Assembly (NCBI GenBank): GCA_018662365.1
Contig: JABJGH010000065.1
Location: forward strand, 24,154 to 88,153
From: Chloroflexota bacterium
GTDB lineage: Bacteria > Chloroflexota > Anaerolineae > Anaerolineales > UBA11579
Direction: 5' to 3'
Length of the DNA stretch: 64,000 nucleotides
In this document: one piece after another, positions 8,796-18,513 of the stretch
Layout of the letters: the number at the start of each line of letters is the position of its first letter
Numbering within the stretch: the first letter of the stretch is position 1
The notes under the pieces: generated by a model
What the model was told of the DNA's origin: nothing
The model's database searches: none
The model's input: the letters and a program-made list of their open reading frames with translations, nothing else
Made by a program: the position numbers and the translations under genes

Positions 8796-8989
8796 ACAAG
8801 AATAATGAATAAATAGCGAAAACTACCTATAAAACAATCATTTCAGACTGTTTTCCAATATTTACCCCAAAATAGTAGGATAAAACTAAGAATAACTCCA
8901 AAAATGGCACTCCCGACCAAAATCTCTAAGTCATTTTCAGCCTTAGAATTAAGGTATACTTTGAGAACATTAGTGCAATTGGAGAAAAA
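8796..8989. other. Intergenic stretch between the infA promoter and methylmalonyl-CoA mutase
   Basis: With the infA leader, this makes a 381-bp interval without a recognised gene. The plus strand carries an SD (TTGGAG) for the mutase and TATACT boxes. On the minus strand one frame ending at 8843 encodes a short hydrophobic tail (AIFGVILSFILLFWGKYWK), without a convincing ATG. It may be a decayed or very small membrane protein, or chance. Confidence 0.4.
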
Positions 8990-10642
8990 ATGAGTATTGA
9001 AAGTGAAAAAAAGCGTTGGGAAAAGGAAACGCTTAAACCTTCAATTGACCGCTTTCCAGAAAGAAAAAAGGAATTTAAAAATACATCTGGGATAGAAATC
9101 CCCCCAATCCATACCCCTAAAGAAAATGTTAATTATCCTGAATCTATTGGATTCCCTGGTGAATATCCATTTACTCGAGGAATCCATCCAGGTATGTACC
9201 GGGGTCGCTTTTGGACCATGCGTCAATACGCAGGGTATGCCTCTGCGGAAGAATCTAATGAGCGCTACCGTTACCTCCTAGATCAGGGGCAAACCGGTTT
9301 ATCCGTTGCTTTCGATCTCCCCACTCAAATTGGCTACGATGCAGATGCCCCGATCGCTTTAGGGGAAGTAGGCAAAGTCGGTGTTTCGATTTCCTCCCTT
9401 GAAGATATGGAAACCTTATTTAAGGGGATACCGCTAAATTCTGTCTCAACAAGTATGACGATCAATGCTCCGGCCGCGATTTTATTAGCTATGTATATTG
9501 CCGTCGGAAAACGACAAGGGGTTGATCCAACTCAATTGCGGGGCACGGTTCAGAACGATATATTAAAAGAATATATTGCTCGGGGTACTTATATCTTTCC
9601 TCCCCAACCTTCTATGCGGTTGATCACCGACCTTTTTCAATATTGTGAAGATAATATTCCTAAATGGAATACGATCAGCATTTCTGGCTATCATATTCGA
9701 GAAGCAGGATCAACGGCTGCCCAAGAGATCGCGTTCACTATAGCAAATGGAATTGCCTATGTGCAAGCAGCAATCGATTCGGGTTTAGATGTGGATAAAT
9801 TTGCTGAGCAGATCTCCTTCTTTTTTAATGCCCATAATAATTTTCTTGAAGAAGTGGCTAAATTTAGAGCTGCTAGACGGATTTGGGCAACTTTTATGAA
9901 AGACCGATTCAAGGCCAGCAACCCTCGGGCTTGGATGCTTCGATTTCATACGCAAACTGCCGGTTCCACATTAACTGCGCAACAACCTGAAAATAATACG
10001 GTGCGGGTTGCATTGCAGGCCTTATCAGCTGTGATGGGCGGCACCCAATCTTTGCACACCAACAGCAAAGATGAAGCCCTATGGCTGCCCACGGAAAAAT
10101 CCGTAAAGCTAGCTCTTCGGACGCAGCAAATATTAGCCCATGAATCAGGGGTGGCAGACAGCGTGGACCCTCTAGCGGGTTCCTATTTAGTGGAGCAACT
10201 TACTGATGAGATCGAACGCATTGCACTAGAATATATAGAAAAAATAGATCAGATGGGTGGTGCATTGGCCGCCATTAAAAATAATTATATGCAGAACGAG
10301 ATCCATAATTCTGCCTATACACATCAGCAAGCCCTAGAAAAAGGTGAAGAAATTGTTGTGGGTGTCAATGCCTTCCAAGTTGAGGAAGAAATTGACCTTG
10401 AACGATTAGAGGTAGATCCATCAATCGAGGTCAATGCCCATAAGAGATTGCAGAAATTACGAGAAAACCGAGACAGCCAAAAAACGAGTGAACTCCTAAC
10501 TCAATTGGAAAAAGCGGCCCAGCAAACAGACAATCTTCTCCCACTTTTCATTGAGATGGTTGAGAATGATATTACACTTGGAGAGATCAATAACATTCTC
10601 CGAGAAGTATGGGGAGAGTTTATCCCTGGCACTGCTCTTTAA
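8990..10642 (+). CDS. Methylmalonyl-CoA mutase, large catalytic subunit
   Basis: A 550-residue TIM-barrel subunit of an acyl-CoA mutase; the family interconverts methylmalonyl-CoA and succinyl-CoA with adenosylcobalamin. The substrate-binding regions [20 protein letters not shown] and [18 protein letters not shown] are conserved, and the Tyr in GMY favours methylmalonyl-CoA over isobutyryl-CoA. It stops before the B12-binding domain, as in archaeal-type two-subunit enzymes, so a separate small subunit is needed and is not in this window. The loop TNSKDEALW has Lys and Trp where I would expect TNSFDEALA-like residues. The epimerase gene follows 19 bp downstream. Confidence 0.88.
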   Translation: MSIESEKKRWEKETLKPSIDRFPERKKEFKNTSGIEIPPIHTPKENVNYPESIGFPGEYPFTRGIHPGMYRGRFWTMRQYAGYASAEESNERYRYLLDQGQTGLSVAFDLPTQIGYDADAPIALGEVGKVGVSISSLEDMETLFKGIPLNSVSTSMTINAPAAILLAMYIAVGKRQGVDPTQLRGTVQNDILKEYIARGTYIFPPQPSMRLITDLFQYCEDNIPKWNTISISGYHIREAGSTAAQEIAFTIANGIAYVQAAIDSGLDVDKFAEQISFFFNAHNNFLEEVAKFRAARRIWATFMKDRFKASNPRAWMLRFHTQTAGSTLTAQQPENNTVRVALQALSAVMGGTQSLHTNSKDEALWLPTEKSVKLALRTQQILAHESGVADSVDPLAGSYLVEQLTDEIERIALEYIEKIDQMGGALAAIKNNYMQNEIHNSAYTHQQALEKGEEIVVGVNAFQVEEEIDLERLEVDPSIEVNAHKRLQKLRENRDSQKTSELLTQLEKAAQQTDNLLPLFIEMVENDITLGEINNILREVWGEFIPGTAL

Positions 10643-10661
10643 AAACTATTAGGAGATAATT

Positions 10662-11078
10662 ATGCTTAGTCCCACAAAAATCAATCATATCGCCTTAGGT
10701 GTCACGGACATGGAGGAAGCACTCCATTTTTGGCAGGAAGCGTTGGGTCTTCAGCTTGATCGCGTAGAGGATGTGCCGGTTGAAAAAGCCAGAGTCGCCT
10801 TTTTCCATGTTGGAGAAAGTGAAATAGAATTAGTTCAACCTACATCAAATGATACTGGATTGGCTAATTATCTAGAAAAAAAAGGGCCGGGAATTCACCA
10901 CCTATGTTTGGAAGTAGATGATATCAAAGCGATGATCGATCAACTCATTTCAAAAGGGGTGGAAATGATTAATGACAGTGCTCGGACTCGAGATGATGGT
11001 AAGAAATATGCATTTATTCACCCAAAAAGCACCCATGGTGTATTGGTAGAGTTGTACGAATTACCTAATATAGAATAA
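10662..11078 (+). CDS. mce: Methylmalonyl-CoA epimerase
   Basis: A VOC-superfamily enzyme of 138 residues that converts (S)- to (R)-methylmalonyl-CoA for the mutase encoded immediately upstream. Two beta-alpha-beta-beta-beta modules are visible. Candidate metal ligands are His9 (INHIAL), the glutamates in ESEIELVQP, His in GIHHLCLEVDD and Glu in VLVELYE. The SD is AGGAGA. Together the pair supports propionyl-CoA or succinyl-CoA interconversion. Confidence 0.92.
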   Translation: MLSPTKINHIALGVTDMEEALHFWQEALGLQLDRVEDVPVEKARVAFFHVGESEIELVQPTSNDTGLANYLEKKGPGIHHLCLEVDDIKAMIDQLISKGVEMINDSARTRDDGKKYAFIHPKSTHGVLVELYELPNIE

Positions 11079-11087
11079 AAATAATTC

Positions 11088-11579
11088 CTAATCCCCCATT
11101 ATCCCATCAGACATCATTTCCCCGGACATCATACCGTCTGGCCCCATAAATGTTCGCACATAATTGATCACATCCCAACGTTGCTTTTCTGATAAGCGTC
11201 CTTTAAAAGCGACCATGGCAGTTCGAAATTCCTCCCCACCCTCAGAAATTCTCCAAAATAAGTAATCATCTGCCATCATATGGCTTGTATGGGCGATCTG
11301 TGGGGGCCGTGGATAAAAGTCCTTTGCGTTTTCTCCATCCCCCATTCCAAACTCACCATGGCAAAAAATGCAATACTCTAAAAAGGTGCTTTCCCCACTC
11401 ATCAATGAATATTGGTCTGGTTCGATAGGATTTTTCAACCCGGTATACTCCCCAGGCACAGGCGCATTTTGGCGTAATTCTTTCCCGGTGGTTATTTCAT
11501 AATAATAGCTTACGGGGTTTACCCCACAAGCGGTTAAAAATATCGAGAAGATGAATAATCGAATAGTATTTTTCATCAT
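11088..11579 (-). CDS. Monohaem cytochrome c lipoprotein
   Basis: A 163-residue protein with a lipoprotein signal peptide (IFLTAC, lipid-anchored Cys18) and one c-type haem site, CIFCH (70-74). Met122 (TAMVAFKG) fits the sixth haem ligand, and the following SEKQRWDVINYVRTF helix is typical of small cytochrome c domains. It ends in a Met-rich tail (MMSGEMMSDGIM), which might bind copper or be a disordered extension. It probably shuttles electrons at the outer face of the membrane. Its partner is not in the window. Confidence 0.85.
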   Translation of the reverse strand: MMKNTIRLFIFSIFLTACGVNPVSYYYEITTGKELRQNAPVPGEYTGLKNPIEPDQYSLMSGESTFLEYCIFCHGEFGMGDGENAKDFYPRPPQIAHTSHMMADDYLFWRISEGGEEFRTAMVAFKGRLSEKQRWDVINYVRTFMGPDGMMSGEMMSDGIMGD

Positions 11580-11611
11580 TTCCTTATTATTCTTCAGAGA
11601 ATACGCTAATT

Positions 11612-12502
11612 TTACTCCATAGAAGTTCGTTTTGTGGGTTTTCTATTGACGATCATAATACTGGCAATTACAAGAAAACAGCCCAAAGCCAAGTTCCAAT
11701 GTAAAGGCTCACCCAAAAAACTTACCCCAAGAATTACCCCAATCACGGGAAAGGTAAAGGTCACCATTGTTGCCCTGGAAGGCCCAACGCTGTGTATCAG
11801 GTAATAATACAACAAATAGGCCACACATGATCCCACTAACCCCAACCAAAGTACTGCCACCCAAGTCATAGGTAAAGTAGGCATTTCGAAATTTCCGCCA
11901 ATCAGGGGGGCAGATATTACCAGGAACAAATCCGCAGCCATTAAGGGCAATATTGCCTGGACGATTGTATCAATCCCTTTCGTGTTTTTTCTAATGTAAA
12001 CTGAGCTAATTGCATAAAATATCGCCGCTAATAACACCGCCCCCTGTCCGAGTAAATTATTCTGTATTCCCGATTGAATATCCTTGTAAACCAAAACCAC
12101 AACACCCGAGAAACCAACCAATACCCCAATCATCTTCATCCAATTCAGGCGGTCATCGGTCAGGTAAAAATGGGCTAATATCACTGAAAATAAAGGAACA
12201 CTGCCGTTTAATACCGAAGCTAAACCAGAATCGATATATTGTTCCCCCCAAGTGATCAACATGAATGGCACCGCGACATTGATCACACCAATGACAGCTA
12301 AAGCCAACCACTGCTTATTCTGCTTGGGCCATTTTGGTTTTCGAACGGCAATGACCACCAACAAACCAATGATTCCAAATAGTATTCTTAAAACCACTAA
12401 AGAAAATGGTGAAATTTCCTCCACGGCAATCTTGATCCACAAAAAAGATGTGCCCCAGGCCAAACTGAGGCCGATAAATGCTAACCAGTCCTTACCCTTC
12501 AT
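11612..12502 (-). CDS. DMT-superfamily (EamA) transporter
   Basis: Two EamA repeats with about ten membrane helices in 296 residues. GLSLAWGTSFLWIKIA and the second repeat's GAVLLAAIFYAISSVYIRK are diagnostic. The ORF track runs 70 codons too far upstream. I chose the ATG at 12502 because AGAAGG lies at good SD distance; the ATG at 12517 (MKKVIMKG) is the alternative. Members export amino acids or metabolites; the substrate is unknown. Confidence 0.85.
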   Translation of the reverse strand: MKGKDWLAFIGLSLAWGTSFLWIKIAVEEISPFSLVVLRILFGIIGLLVVIAVRKPKWPKQNKQWLALAVIGVINVAVPFMLITWGEQYIDSGLASVLNGSVPLFSVILAHFYLTDDRLNWMKMIGVLVGFSGVVVLVYKDIQSGIQNNLLGQGAVLLAAIFYAISSVYIRKNTKGIDTIVQAILPLMAADLFLVISAPLIGGNFEMPTLPMTWVAVLWLGLVGSCVAYLLYYYLIHSVGPSRATMVTFTFPVIGVILGVSFLGEPLHWNLALGCFLVIASIMIVNRKPTKRTSME

Positions 12503-12627
12503 TATTACCTTCTTCATTATTCTAAATTCTAAGTATATTAATTTAAACAATAGATTGATTTTACCTCTCAAACAATAACTATAACAACTAAAGGAGGGAT
12601 ATTGTGAAACCCCAAAATAACAATTGA

Positions 12628-12633
12628 TACAAT
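12628..12633 (+). promoter_or_regulatory. -10 element abutting the start of the cysteine-cluster gene
   Basis: TGATACAAT (extended -10) ends 5 nt before the ATG at 12639, with no SD at that ATG. A strong AAGGAGGG lies at 12591-12598 but serves only an 8-codon GTG frame. Confidence 0.4.
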
Positions 12634-12638
12634 ACCCC

Positions 12639-13187
12639 ATGTCTGATAAACGACTTGACCCAAGATTATTCGAAACTAAAAAAGCGGAACGGTGTAATTT
12701 TCCCGAATGCAAGGCCGCCTGCTGTGTTTATGGCACATGGGTTGACAAAGTTCATGTAGAAGATATCTTGGAAAATGCAGAAATAATATTGCCCTATATG
12801 CCTGTAGATAATCGTCAGGCAGAACTTTGGTTTAACCATAAAGAAGAGAATGACCCCCATGCCTTAAGCGGGAAGGTGATACCTACAACAGTGGTCCCAG
12901 ACCCGGACCATTATGGTGGTTCTGCATGTATTTTCTTAAGGGGAGATTATAAATGTGCTTTGCAGGTGGCTGGTGAGGAAAATAATCTTCACCCTTGGCG
13001 ATTTAAACCCTTTTATTGTATATTGCACCCTTTGGAAATGGACGATCAAAATCGGATCACTCTTGATAAAATACATTTATTGGTCGCAGAAGAAGCCAGC
13101 TGTCTTCGAATGGCGGAAAAAGACATTCCCCTGCAAGATACATTTGCAGAGGAATTGGAATACTTCTTGAAAAAGAAAGAGAAATAA
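12639..13187 (+). CDS. YkgJ/DUF3109-like cysteine-cluster protein
   Basis: A 182-residue protein with a cysteine-rich N-terminus (CNFPECKAACC) and further cysteines in KCALQ, FYCILHP and ASCLRMAE. This pattern resembles YkgJ/DUF3109 proteins, thought to bind zinc or an Fe-S cluster; no biochemical role is established that I can name. The start is the ATG at 12639; the ORF track begins 15 bases earlier at a TTG. It converges on the MacAB-like operon 23 bp downstream. Confidence 0.7.
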   Translation: MSDKRLDPRLFETKKAERCNFPECKAACCVYGTWVDKVHVEDILENAEIILPYMPVDNRQAELWFNHKEENDPHALSGKVIPTTVVPDPDHYGGSACIFLRGDYKCALQVAGEENNLHPWRFKPFYCILHPLEMDDQNRITLDKIHLLVAEEASCLRMAEKDIPLQDTFAEELEYFLKKKEK

Positions 13188-13210
13188 ATCTTCTTTTTAT
13201 TAAAAATAAT

Positions 13211-14443
13211 TTATTCGTATCTCAAAGCCTCAACTGGTTCTAAGCTTGCTGCTCTGTTTGCCGGGTAAAGACCAAAAAAGAGTCCTACCGCCGCCGAGAA
13301 AAGGGTTGCCAGGAGAACAGCATCCAAACCGATCTGAGGGTTGAGTGCGGTGTCACTTGCTTCAGCAATTAAGCGCACAACTTCACCGATTCCCCACCCT
13401 AAAGCGATGCCGATTAATCCACCTACTAAACTAAGCAAGGAGGATTCAGTAAGGAATTGAATCAAGATATCCCTTTTTCGAGCACCCATCGCTTTTCTAA
13501 GACCAATTTCTCGGGTTCGTTCGATCACCGATACCAACATGATGTTCATGATCCCAATTCCACCAACCAATAAAGAGATTCCTGCGATGCCACCCAGGAA
13601 AATAGTTAATACTCCAGTGATTGCAGATGCGGTTTCCAAAAAATCTTGTTGGTTCATTACTGTGAAATCATCGGCCGCAATTTCAGTGCGATGGCGACTG
13701 CGAAGAATTTGCGAAATTTCTTCTTGGGCAGATAAAACACTTTCTGCGCTGGTCGCCGAGACCATGATCATATCCACTCTGTCACTTGAGGCCCTTTTTA
13801 ACAACCTGGATTGAGCTGTTGTCATGGGAACAATTGCGACATTATCTTCACTACCAAAGGAACCCCCACCTTTTTCTTCCATTACACCAATCACCCGGAA
13901 CGGCTGTCCTTCGATCCGGATCGTTTCGCCGATTACTCCTGCTTTTCGCCCAAAAAGTGTTTCAGCTACTTCAACGCCAAGCACCACCACCGAAGACCGT
14001 CCGAGCATATGGCCTTGGTTGATGAACTCCCCTTCTGTTACTGTCCAATTTCGGACAATGGAATAATCTGGAGTTACACCGGTAAGTTGCGTATTCGCTG
14101 TTACACCGCTTAAGGACACTTCCCCATTTCCTTGAATGACCGGGGCGACGCTAAAAACAGAGGGCGCAGAAAATGGATCATCTATTGCCTCCGCGTCCGC
14201 CAAGGTCAAAGGTTGAGGGTTAGATATTTCTACATTATCATCCCCACCAGTAAATACAAATAGCAAATTTGTACCAATCCCTTCGATTGAACCGGTGATC
14301 TCAGCTTCAGCACCTGCACCAATTGCCAACATCGCAATTACAGCAGCGACGCCGATTACAATTCCTAAAATTGTTAAACTTGAACGCAATTTGTTTGCTG
14401 CCAAACTTTCCATCGCTTCAAGTATTGGTTGCCAAAATTTCAT
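13211..14443 (-). CDS. MacB-like ABC transporter permease
   Basis: A 410-residue permease with an N-terminal membrane helix (about 20-45), a large extracytoplasmic MacB_PCD domain and three C-terminal FtsX helices (from about 270). The stretch between them contains the family pattern RTREIGLRKAMGARKRDI. Such permeases use mechanotransmission rather than carrying substrate through the membrane. The gene overlaps the ATPase gene by 4 bp (ATGA). It is the last gene of a three-gene efflux-type operon. Confidence 0.9.
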   Translation of the reverse strand: MKFWQPILEAMESLAANKLRSSLTILGIVIGVAAVIAMLAIGAGAEAEITGSIEGIGTNLLFVFTGGDDNVEISNPQPLTLADAEAIDDPFSAPSVFSVAPVIQGNGEVSLSGVTANTQLTGVTPDYSIVRNWTVTEGEFINQGHMLGRSSVVVLGVEVAETLFGRKAGVIGETIRIEGQPFRVIGVMEEKGGGSFGSEDNVAIVPMTTAQSRLLKRASSDRVDMIMVSATSAESVLSAQEEISQILRSRHRTEIAADDFTVMNQQDFLETASAITGVLTIFLGGIAGISLLVGGIGIMNIMLVSVIERTREIGLRKAMGARKRDILIQFLTESSLLSLVGGLIGIALGWGIGEVVRLIAEASDTALNPQIGLDAVLLATLFSAAVGLFFGLYPANRAASLEPVEALRYE

Positions 14444-15129
14444 TTTTTATCCTCCACAACCACACCATCTCGAATCATCACAATTCGATCAGTATGCGCA
14501 GCCACTTCTGGATCGTGGGTAACAATGATCAAGGTTGTACCTTTGTCCTGATTCAATTTAAGTAAAACCTCCATGATCTCATCCCCTGATTTTGTATCCA
14601 GGTTTCCAGTTGGTTCATCAGCCATGATAATTGATGGGTCATTGATCAACGACCGAGCAATTGCGACTCTCTGCTGTTGTCCACCAGAAAGCTCATTTGG
14701 GCGATGTTTGATCCGATCACCTAGACCAACCGATTCGAGAGCATTTTCAGCCATTTCCCGGCGTTGTTTAGGAGTAATCCCCCCCTTGTATCGGAGGGGG
14801 AGTTCCACATTTGCAAGTGCTGTAGCGCGGGGAAGCAAGTTGAAACTTTGAAAAACAAAACCCACTTTCCTGTTTCGAATATCCGCAAGTTGATCGTCAG
14901 TGAGGTTTGCAACCTCTTCTCCATCTAAATAATATTCTCCGGAGGTTGGACGATCCAAACAACCCAGAGTATTCATCAATGTAGATTTTCCGGACCCAGA
15001 AGGTCCCATAATTGAGATCACTTCGCCACGGGCTATCTCGATATTTAGTCCACGCAAAGCGTGCACTTCCATATCACCCATAACGTAGATCTTCCTTAGA
15101 TCTTTCGCTTCTACAACAAGATCAGTCAT
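14440..15129 (-). CDS. MacB/LolD-type ABC transporter ATP-binding protein
   Basis: A 229-residue ATPase of the macrolide-exporter/LolD class. Walker A is GPSGSGKST, the Q-loop lies in [10 protein letters not shown], the signature is LSGGQQQR, Walker B is [12 protein letters not shown] and the H-loop is VTHDPEVA. It lies between the adaptor and permease genes and powers the latter. Exported substrates for such systems include peptides, lipids or antibiotics; nothing here narrows it. Confidence 0.93.
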   Translation of the reverse strand: MTDLVVEAKDLRKIYVMGDMEVHALRGLNIEIARGEVISIMGPSGSGKSTLMNTLGCLDRPTSGEYYLDGEEVANLTDDQLADIRNRKVGFVFQSFNLLPRATALANVELPLRYKGGITPKQRREMAENALESVGLGDRIKHRPNELSGGQQQRVAIARSLINDPSIIMADEPTGNLDTKSGDEIMEVLLKLNQDKGTTLIIVTHDPEVAAHTDRIVMIRDGVVVEDKK

Positions 15130-15132
15130 GAT

Positions 15133-16566
15133 TTAAAATCCCCCGCCTGGACCGCCAAAGGGCCCACCGTTTGAGGCACCATCAAAGAAATTAGTAGGAG
15201 GATTTAAGACTACCGTATCACCTTCACTTAACTCGCCATCCAGTACTTGGCTGTACATATCAGAAGAAACACCTAATTCAACCTTTACTGTTTTGATCCC
15301 ACCCTGTTCATCTTCGTCCAAAATGTAAACCACTCGACTTCCATCTTCAACTCTTACAGCCCGATTTAGGACCAACAATACATTTTCTAATTGACTTACA
15401 ACGATATTCACGCCTGATGTCATACCTGGTTTAACCTGGTCATCTTTATCAATTAATTCGATTGTCACCTTGAAGGTCACTAAGCCCTGATTGGAATTGC
15501 CCACCTTGGATACTTCTAATACATTCCCTTTATACTCTGTTGCTAAAATTGCATCAAAGGTCAAAACAACATCTTGATCTTCCTGAATTCGATTGATGTC
15601 AACCTCAGAAATTTCCACGTCTACTAATAGGTGGCTAAGATCGTCAATTCTAAAAGCTGGAGTTCCGGCGCTAACCAGATCTCCAGATTTAATTTCAGAG
15701 CTAGTGATAGTACCTGTAAATGGTGCCTCAATAAAAGCCATATCAAGTGTGGATTGAGCCGCGTCTACTCTTGCTTGCGCACCAACACGATCACCTTCTG
15801 TTGGCCCAGCGAGCAAAACATCATAATCTAATTTTGCATCTTCTAGTTGGGCTTCATATAATGCGACATCAGCCTTTGCTTTATCCACATCGACTCGCAT
15901 AGACCCCCCAATCAGGCTGTTATAACGATATAAGGCATTATTGTATGAAGTCTTTGCCTCCGCAAGATTTCCTTGCATAGTTGCTACTAATACAACATTT
16001 CCAGCATCTTCCCATTTGTCCCAGTCGGACTGTGCTCGATCAAGTCTATCTTCGGCAAGAACCAATGTAGATTCTGCCTGGTCAATATCCTTTTGGGTAG
16101 GTGGGGCTTGAACATTATATAAGTGTTGGGTTGCATCCAATACAGATTTTTCCAAGCCTGCAACCGTTTCTATGGCTTGAGCTAATGCCAAGGCATCAAA
16201 CCCCTCACCCAAATTTTCCAAAGCCTTTTCCGCATTGATTAGATCAGATTGGGCCAATATGACATTTTGGGGGAGAGATGTTTTCAGTAATTCTGCCAAT
16301 AGATCTCCCTGATTGGCAGTTTGACCAATGGAGCTAAAAATCTCTCCGACAATCCCCGAAGTCTTCCAGGTCAGTACAGCTGATTGGTTTGAACGAACTG
16401 TACCTGTAGCTCCAACAGTTGCTACTAAAGAACCCTTTTCAGCTTCTACAGTCTGCAGTTCATCTAATAATGCCTGTGAACTCTGGTTACTTTGGTAATT
16501 TAGGAATCCCCATATACTAGCTACCACGACCAACACAACAACAATGATAATTATCGTTTTTTTCAT
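15133..16566 (-). CDS. MacA/HlyD-type efflux adaptor protein
   Basis: A 477-residue membrane-anchored adaptor: one N-terminal helix (about 3-24), a lipoyl/barrel-sandwich half, a long helical hairpin rich in Ala, Leu and Glu (about 110-255), the second half of the sandwich (FIEAPFTGTITSSEIKSGD) and beta-barrel domains. It ends in a Gly-rich tail (GGPFGGPGGGF). It is the first gene of the operon, with 3 bp to the ATPase. No outer-membrane factor gene is present, as expected if the organism lacks a classical outer membrane. Confidence 0.88.
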   Translation of the reverse strand: MKKTIIIIVVVLVVVASIWGFLNYQSNQSSQALLDELQTVEAEKGSLVATVGATGTVRSNQSAVLTWKTSGIVGEIFSSIGQTANQGDLLAELLKTSLPQNVILAQSDLINAEKALENLGEGFDALALAQAIETVAGLEKSVLDATQHLYNVQAPPTQKDIDQAESTLVLAEDRLDRAQSDWDKWEDAGNVVLVATMQGNLAEAKTSYNNALYRYNSLIGGSMRVDVDKAKADVALYEAQLEDAKLDYDVLLAGPTEGDRVGAQARVDAAQSTLDMAFIEAPFTGTITSSEIKSGDLVSAGTPAFRIDDLSHLLVDVEISEVDINRIQEDQDVVLTFDAILATEYKGNVLEVSKVGNSNQGLVTFKVTIELIDKDDQVKPGMTSGVNIVVSQLENVLLVLNRAVRVEDGSRVVYILDEDEQGGIKTVKVELGVSSDMYSQVLDGELSEGDTVVLNPPTNFFDGASNGGPFGGPGGGF

Positions 16567-16900
16567 AATCCTTTCAATCTCCTATACCTCTGGCATTGAG
16601 CCAATTAATTTCATGTAAATCTATTTCATATCAATCCATTTATTAAACGTTTTTAGAGTTGATTTTATTCGGTTTAATTTCCTATATTTGCCAATTTCCT
16701 CCCACTATTATTTACAAATTTAAGGAGAATAGCAATAATTCCTGAGAGTTTATTTTTAAATAATCACCAAGAAATTATAGTCCACAACTATATTGGATTC
16801 ATTAGAACCATGTTAATAACGATATTTCAAATGAATATTAATAAATGATTTTTGGGCTAATAATAGCTATTTCCCCCCTAAAAAAGGTAATCAATAATTA
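16567..16900. other. AT-rich intergenic region between the MacAB operon and murJ
   Basis: 334 bp without a supported gene. Next to the adaptor start there is an AAAGG SD. Next to the murJ stop, a weak GTAAT/ATTAC hairpin on the minus strand precedes CTTTTTTA and may end murJ transcription. I saw no convincing promoter consensus, RNA gene or small ORF in the rest. Confidence 0.4.
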
Positions 16901-18505
16901 CTATTTTTGCAATATTCCTTTTATTTTACCTCTCGCGAATATCATGAGAGAATTAATTTCGGGAACTTTCAGGAATGTTAAACTTACCCCATAAACGAGT
17001 CCCCCCACTAAAATCCCCGCTAAACCGATTACCCATACAGAAAGTTTGATGGAAAAATTCATCCATAATAAAATTGCAGCAGACATAGCCAAGGTAGCCA
17101 AGACCGATTTTGAAGTACCTTTTAATATGTGCTTTCCATTTATTCCTTTTAGTCGATTTCGCATGAGGTATAAAAGAATAAGCATTTCAAGGGTGGTCGA
17201 GAAAGAATTTGCCAGAGCTAAACCACCTAATGGCATCCAACCCATATTATTAAAAACTCCAGGCAAAATTAGGCTTAAGATCACATTTAAACTCATTGCA
17301 CCCACCCCAATTGCAACGGGGGTTTTGGTGTCATGTAAGGCATAAAATGCCCGAGACAATATTTCTACAAGGGAATGGCCAATTAAACCCACCGTAAACC
17401 ACAGAAGTGCCCAGGCCACCAATTGTGTATCCTCTGGGGTGAATTCTTTCCGCTCGTAAAACATAGCTACAATCGGTACTCTTAGGAGGATCAGCCCCAT
17501 CATTGCAGGGATTGAAAGAAATAAAATACTACGTAAAGTGGCCGCCAGAGAAGAACGCATCTCTTCTGGTTTCCCTCGCGCAATTTGGGCCGCAAAAGTG
17601 GGTAAGGCTGCTATTGATATCCCTTGGGCAATGACCACTTGGGGCATGGTCATTATTCGCCAAGCGAAATCAATCCCAGAAATGCTCCCCTGGGGCAACC
17701 GAGACCCCACCATCACATTGACTAAAAAATTTATCTGAATAACTGCCACGCCCAACAGTCGGGGTGCCATTAAACGACCCACTTCTCGAACCGCGGGCAA
17801 ATTAAGACCTAAGGAAAAACTAAATTTTCGTTTTGGTAGACGTAGAACTCCCGGCAACTGAACGAGTAGATGCAGCAAAGCACCAAATACATATCCCCAT
17901 GCCAAACCATGGATACCCATTGAAGGAGTAAGCACCAGCAATCCAAAGATCATGCCCAACCAAAGCAGTGTGGGGGCCAAGGCTGGCAAAAGGAAACTTT
18001 GATAGGTATTGAGCACTCCCATGATCAATCCGCTCACCCCAAAAATGATTGGTGCAAGCAGCATGATCCTTAATAATTCAACGGTTAAGATTTGCTGCTC
18101 AGGAGTAAATCCTTCCACATAGAGATTTACAATTGGTTCCGCAAATATCCAAGCCAGCCCACATACGACGGTTAAGACCAAGATCACTAAGTTGATAATC
18201 GCAGAGGTTAATTGCCACCCCCCCTCCCGGTCATCATTTTCCATGAACTCAGTTAAAGTGGGGATGAAGGCAGATGCCAGGGCACCCCCAGCTACCAGGG
18301 TAAATAATATATCCGGAAGCTTGTTTGCAGAAGTGAAAGCATCTAAGATCTCCCCCGCCCCAAAAACCTGCCCGGTAAGGATTGTACGCACCAGACTGGT
18401 TATATTGCTCAATATAAAACCAAACATCACCACCCCGGCCGCCTTGGCAATCTGCCGGTTAGCGCTTGGTTTTTCTACGAGAGTTTCTTCCGTATTCATC
18501 TCCAT
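16901..18505 (-). CDS. murJ: Lipid II flippase MurJ (MviN)
   Basis: A 534-residue MOP-superfamily flippase with about 14 membrane helices that moves lipid II across the membrane for peptidoglycan synthesis. Typical stretches are SRLVRT-like SLVRTILTGQVFG near the N-terminus, ILSRAFYALHDTKTPV and the cavity helices around it. Two ATGs are possible (18505 and 18499). Neither has a good SD, and a TATAAT ends 8 nt before 18505. Its presence indicates a peptidoglycan-containing wall, in keeping with the LysM protein. Confidence 0.92.
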   Translation of the reverse strand: MEMNTEETLVEKPSANRQIAKAAGVVMFGFILSNITSLVRTILTGQVFGAGEILDAFTSANKLPDILFTLVAGGALASAFIPTLTEFMENDDREGGWQLTSAIINLVILVLTVVCGLAWIFAEPIVNLYVEGFTPEQQILTVELLRIMLLAPIIFGVSGLIMGVLNTYQSFLLPALAPTLLWLGMIFGLLVLTPSMGIHGLAWGYVFGALLHLLVQLPGVLRLPKRKFSFSLGLNLPAVREVGRLMAPRLLGVAVIQINFLVNVMVGSRLPQGSISGIDFAWRIMTMPQVVIAQGISIAALPTFAAQIARGKPEEMRSSLAATLRSILFLSIPAMMGLILLRVPIVAMFYERKEFTPEDTQLVAWALLWFTVGLIGHSLVEILSRAFYALHDTKTPVAIGVGAMSLNVILSLILPGVFNNMGWMPLGGLALANSFSTTLEMLILLYLMRNRLKGINGKHILKGTSKSVLATLAMSAAILLWMNFSIKLSVWVIGLAGILVGGLVYGVSLTFLKVPEINSLMIFARGKIKGILQK

Positions 18506-18513
18506 ATGGTTAG

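Noticed and set aside
9041-9226. Minus-strand ORF inside methylmalonyl-CoA mutase
   Set aside because: Antisense shadow with no motif and no SD.
11612-12712. Long N-terminal extension of the DMT transporter
   Set aside because: The extra 70 residues have no family similarity, run back across the divergent gene's start, and a good SD supports the internal ATG at 12502.
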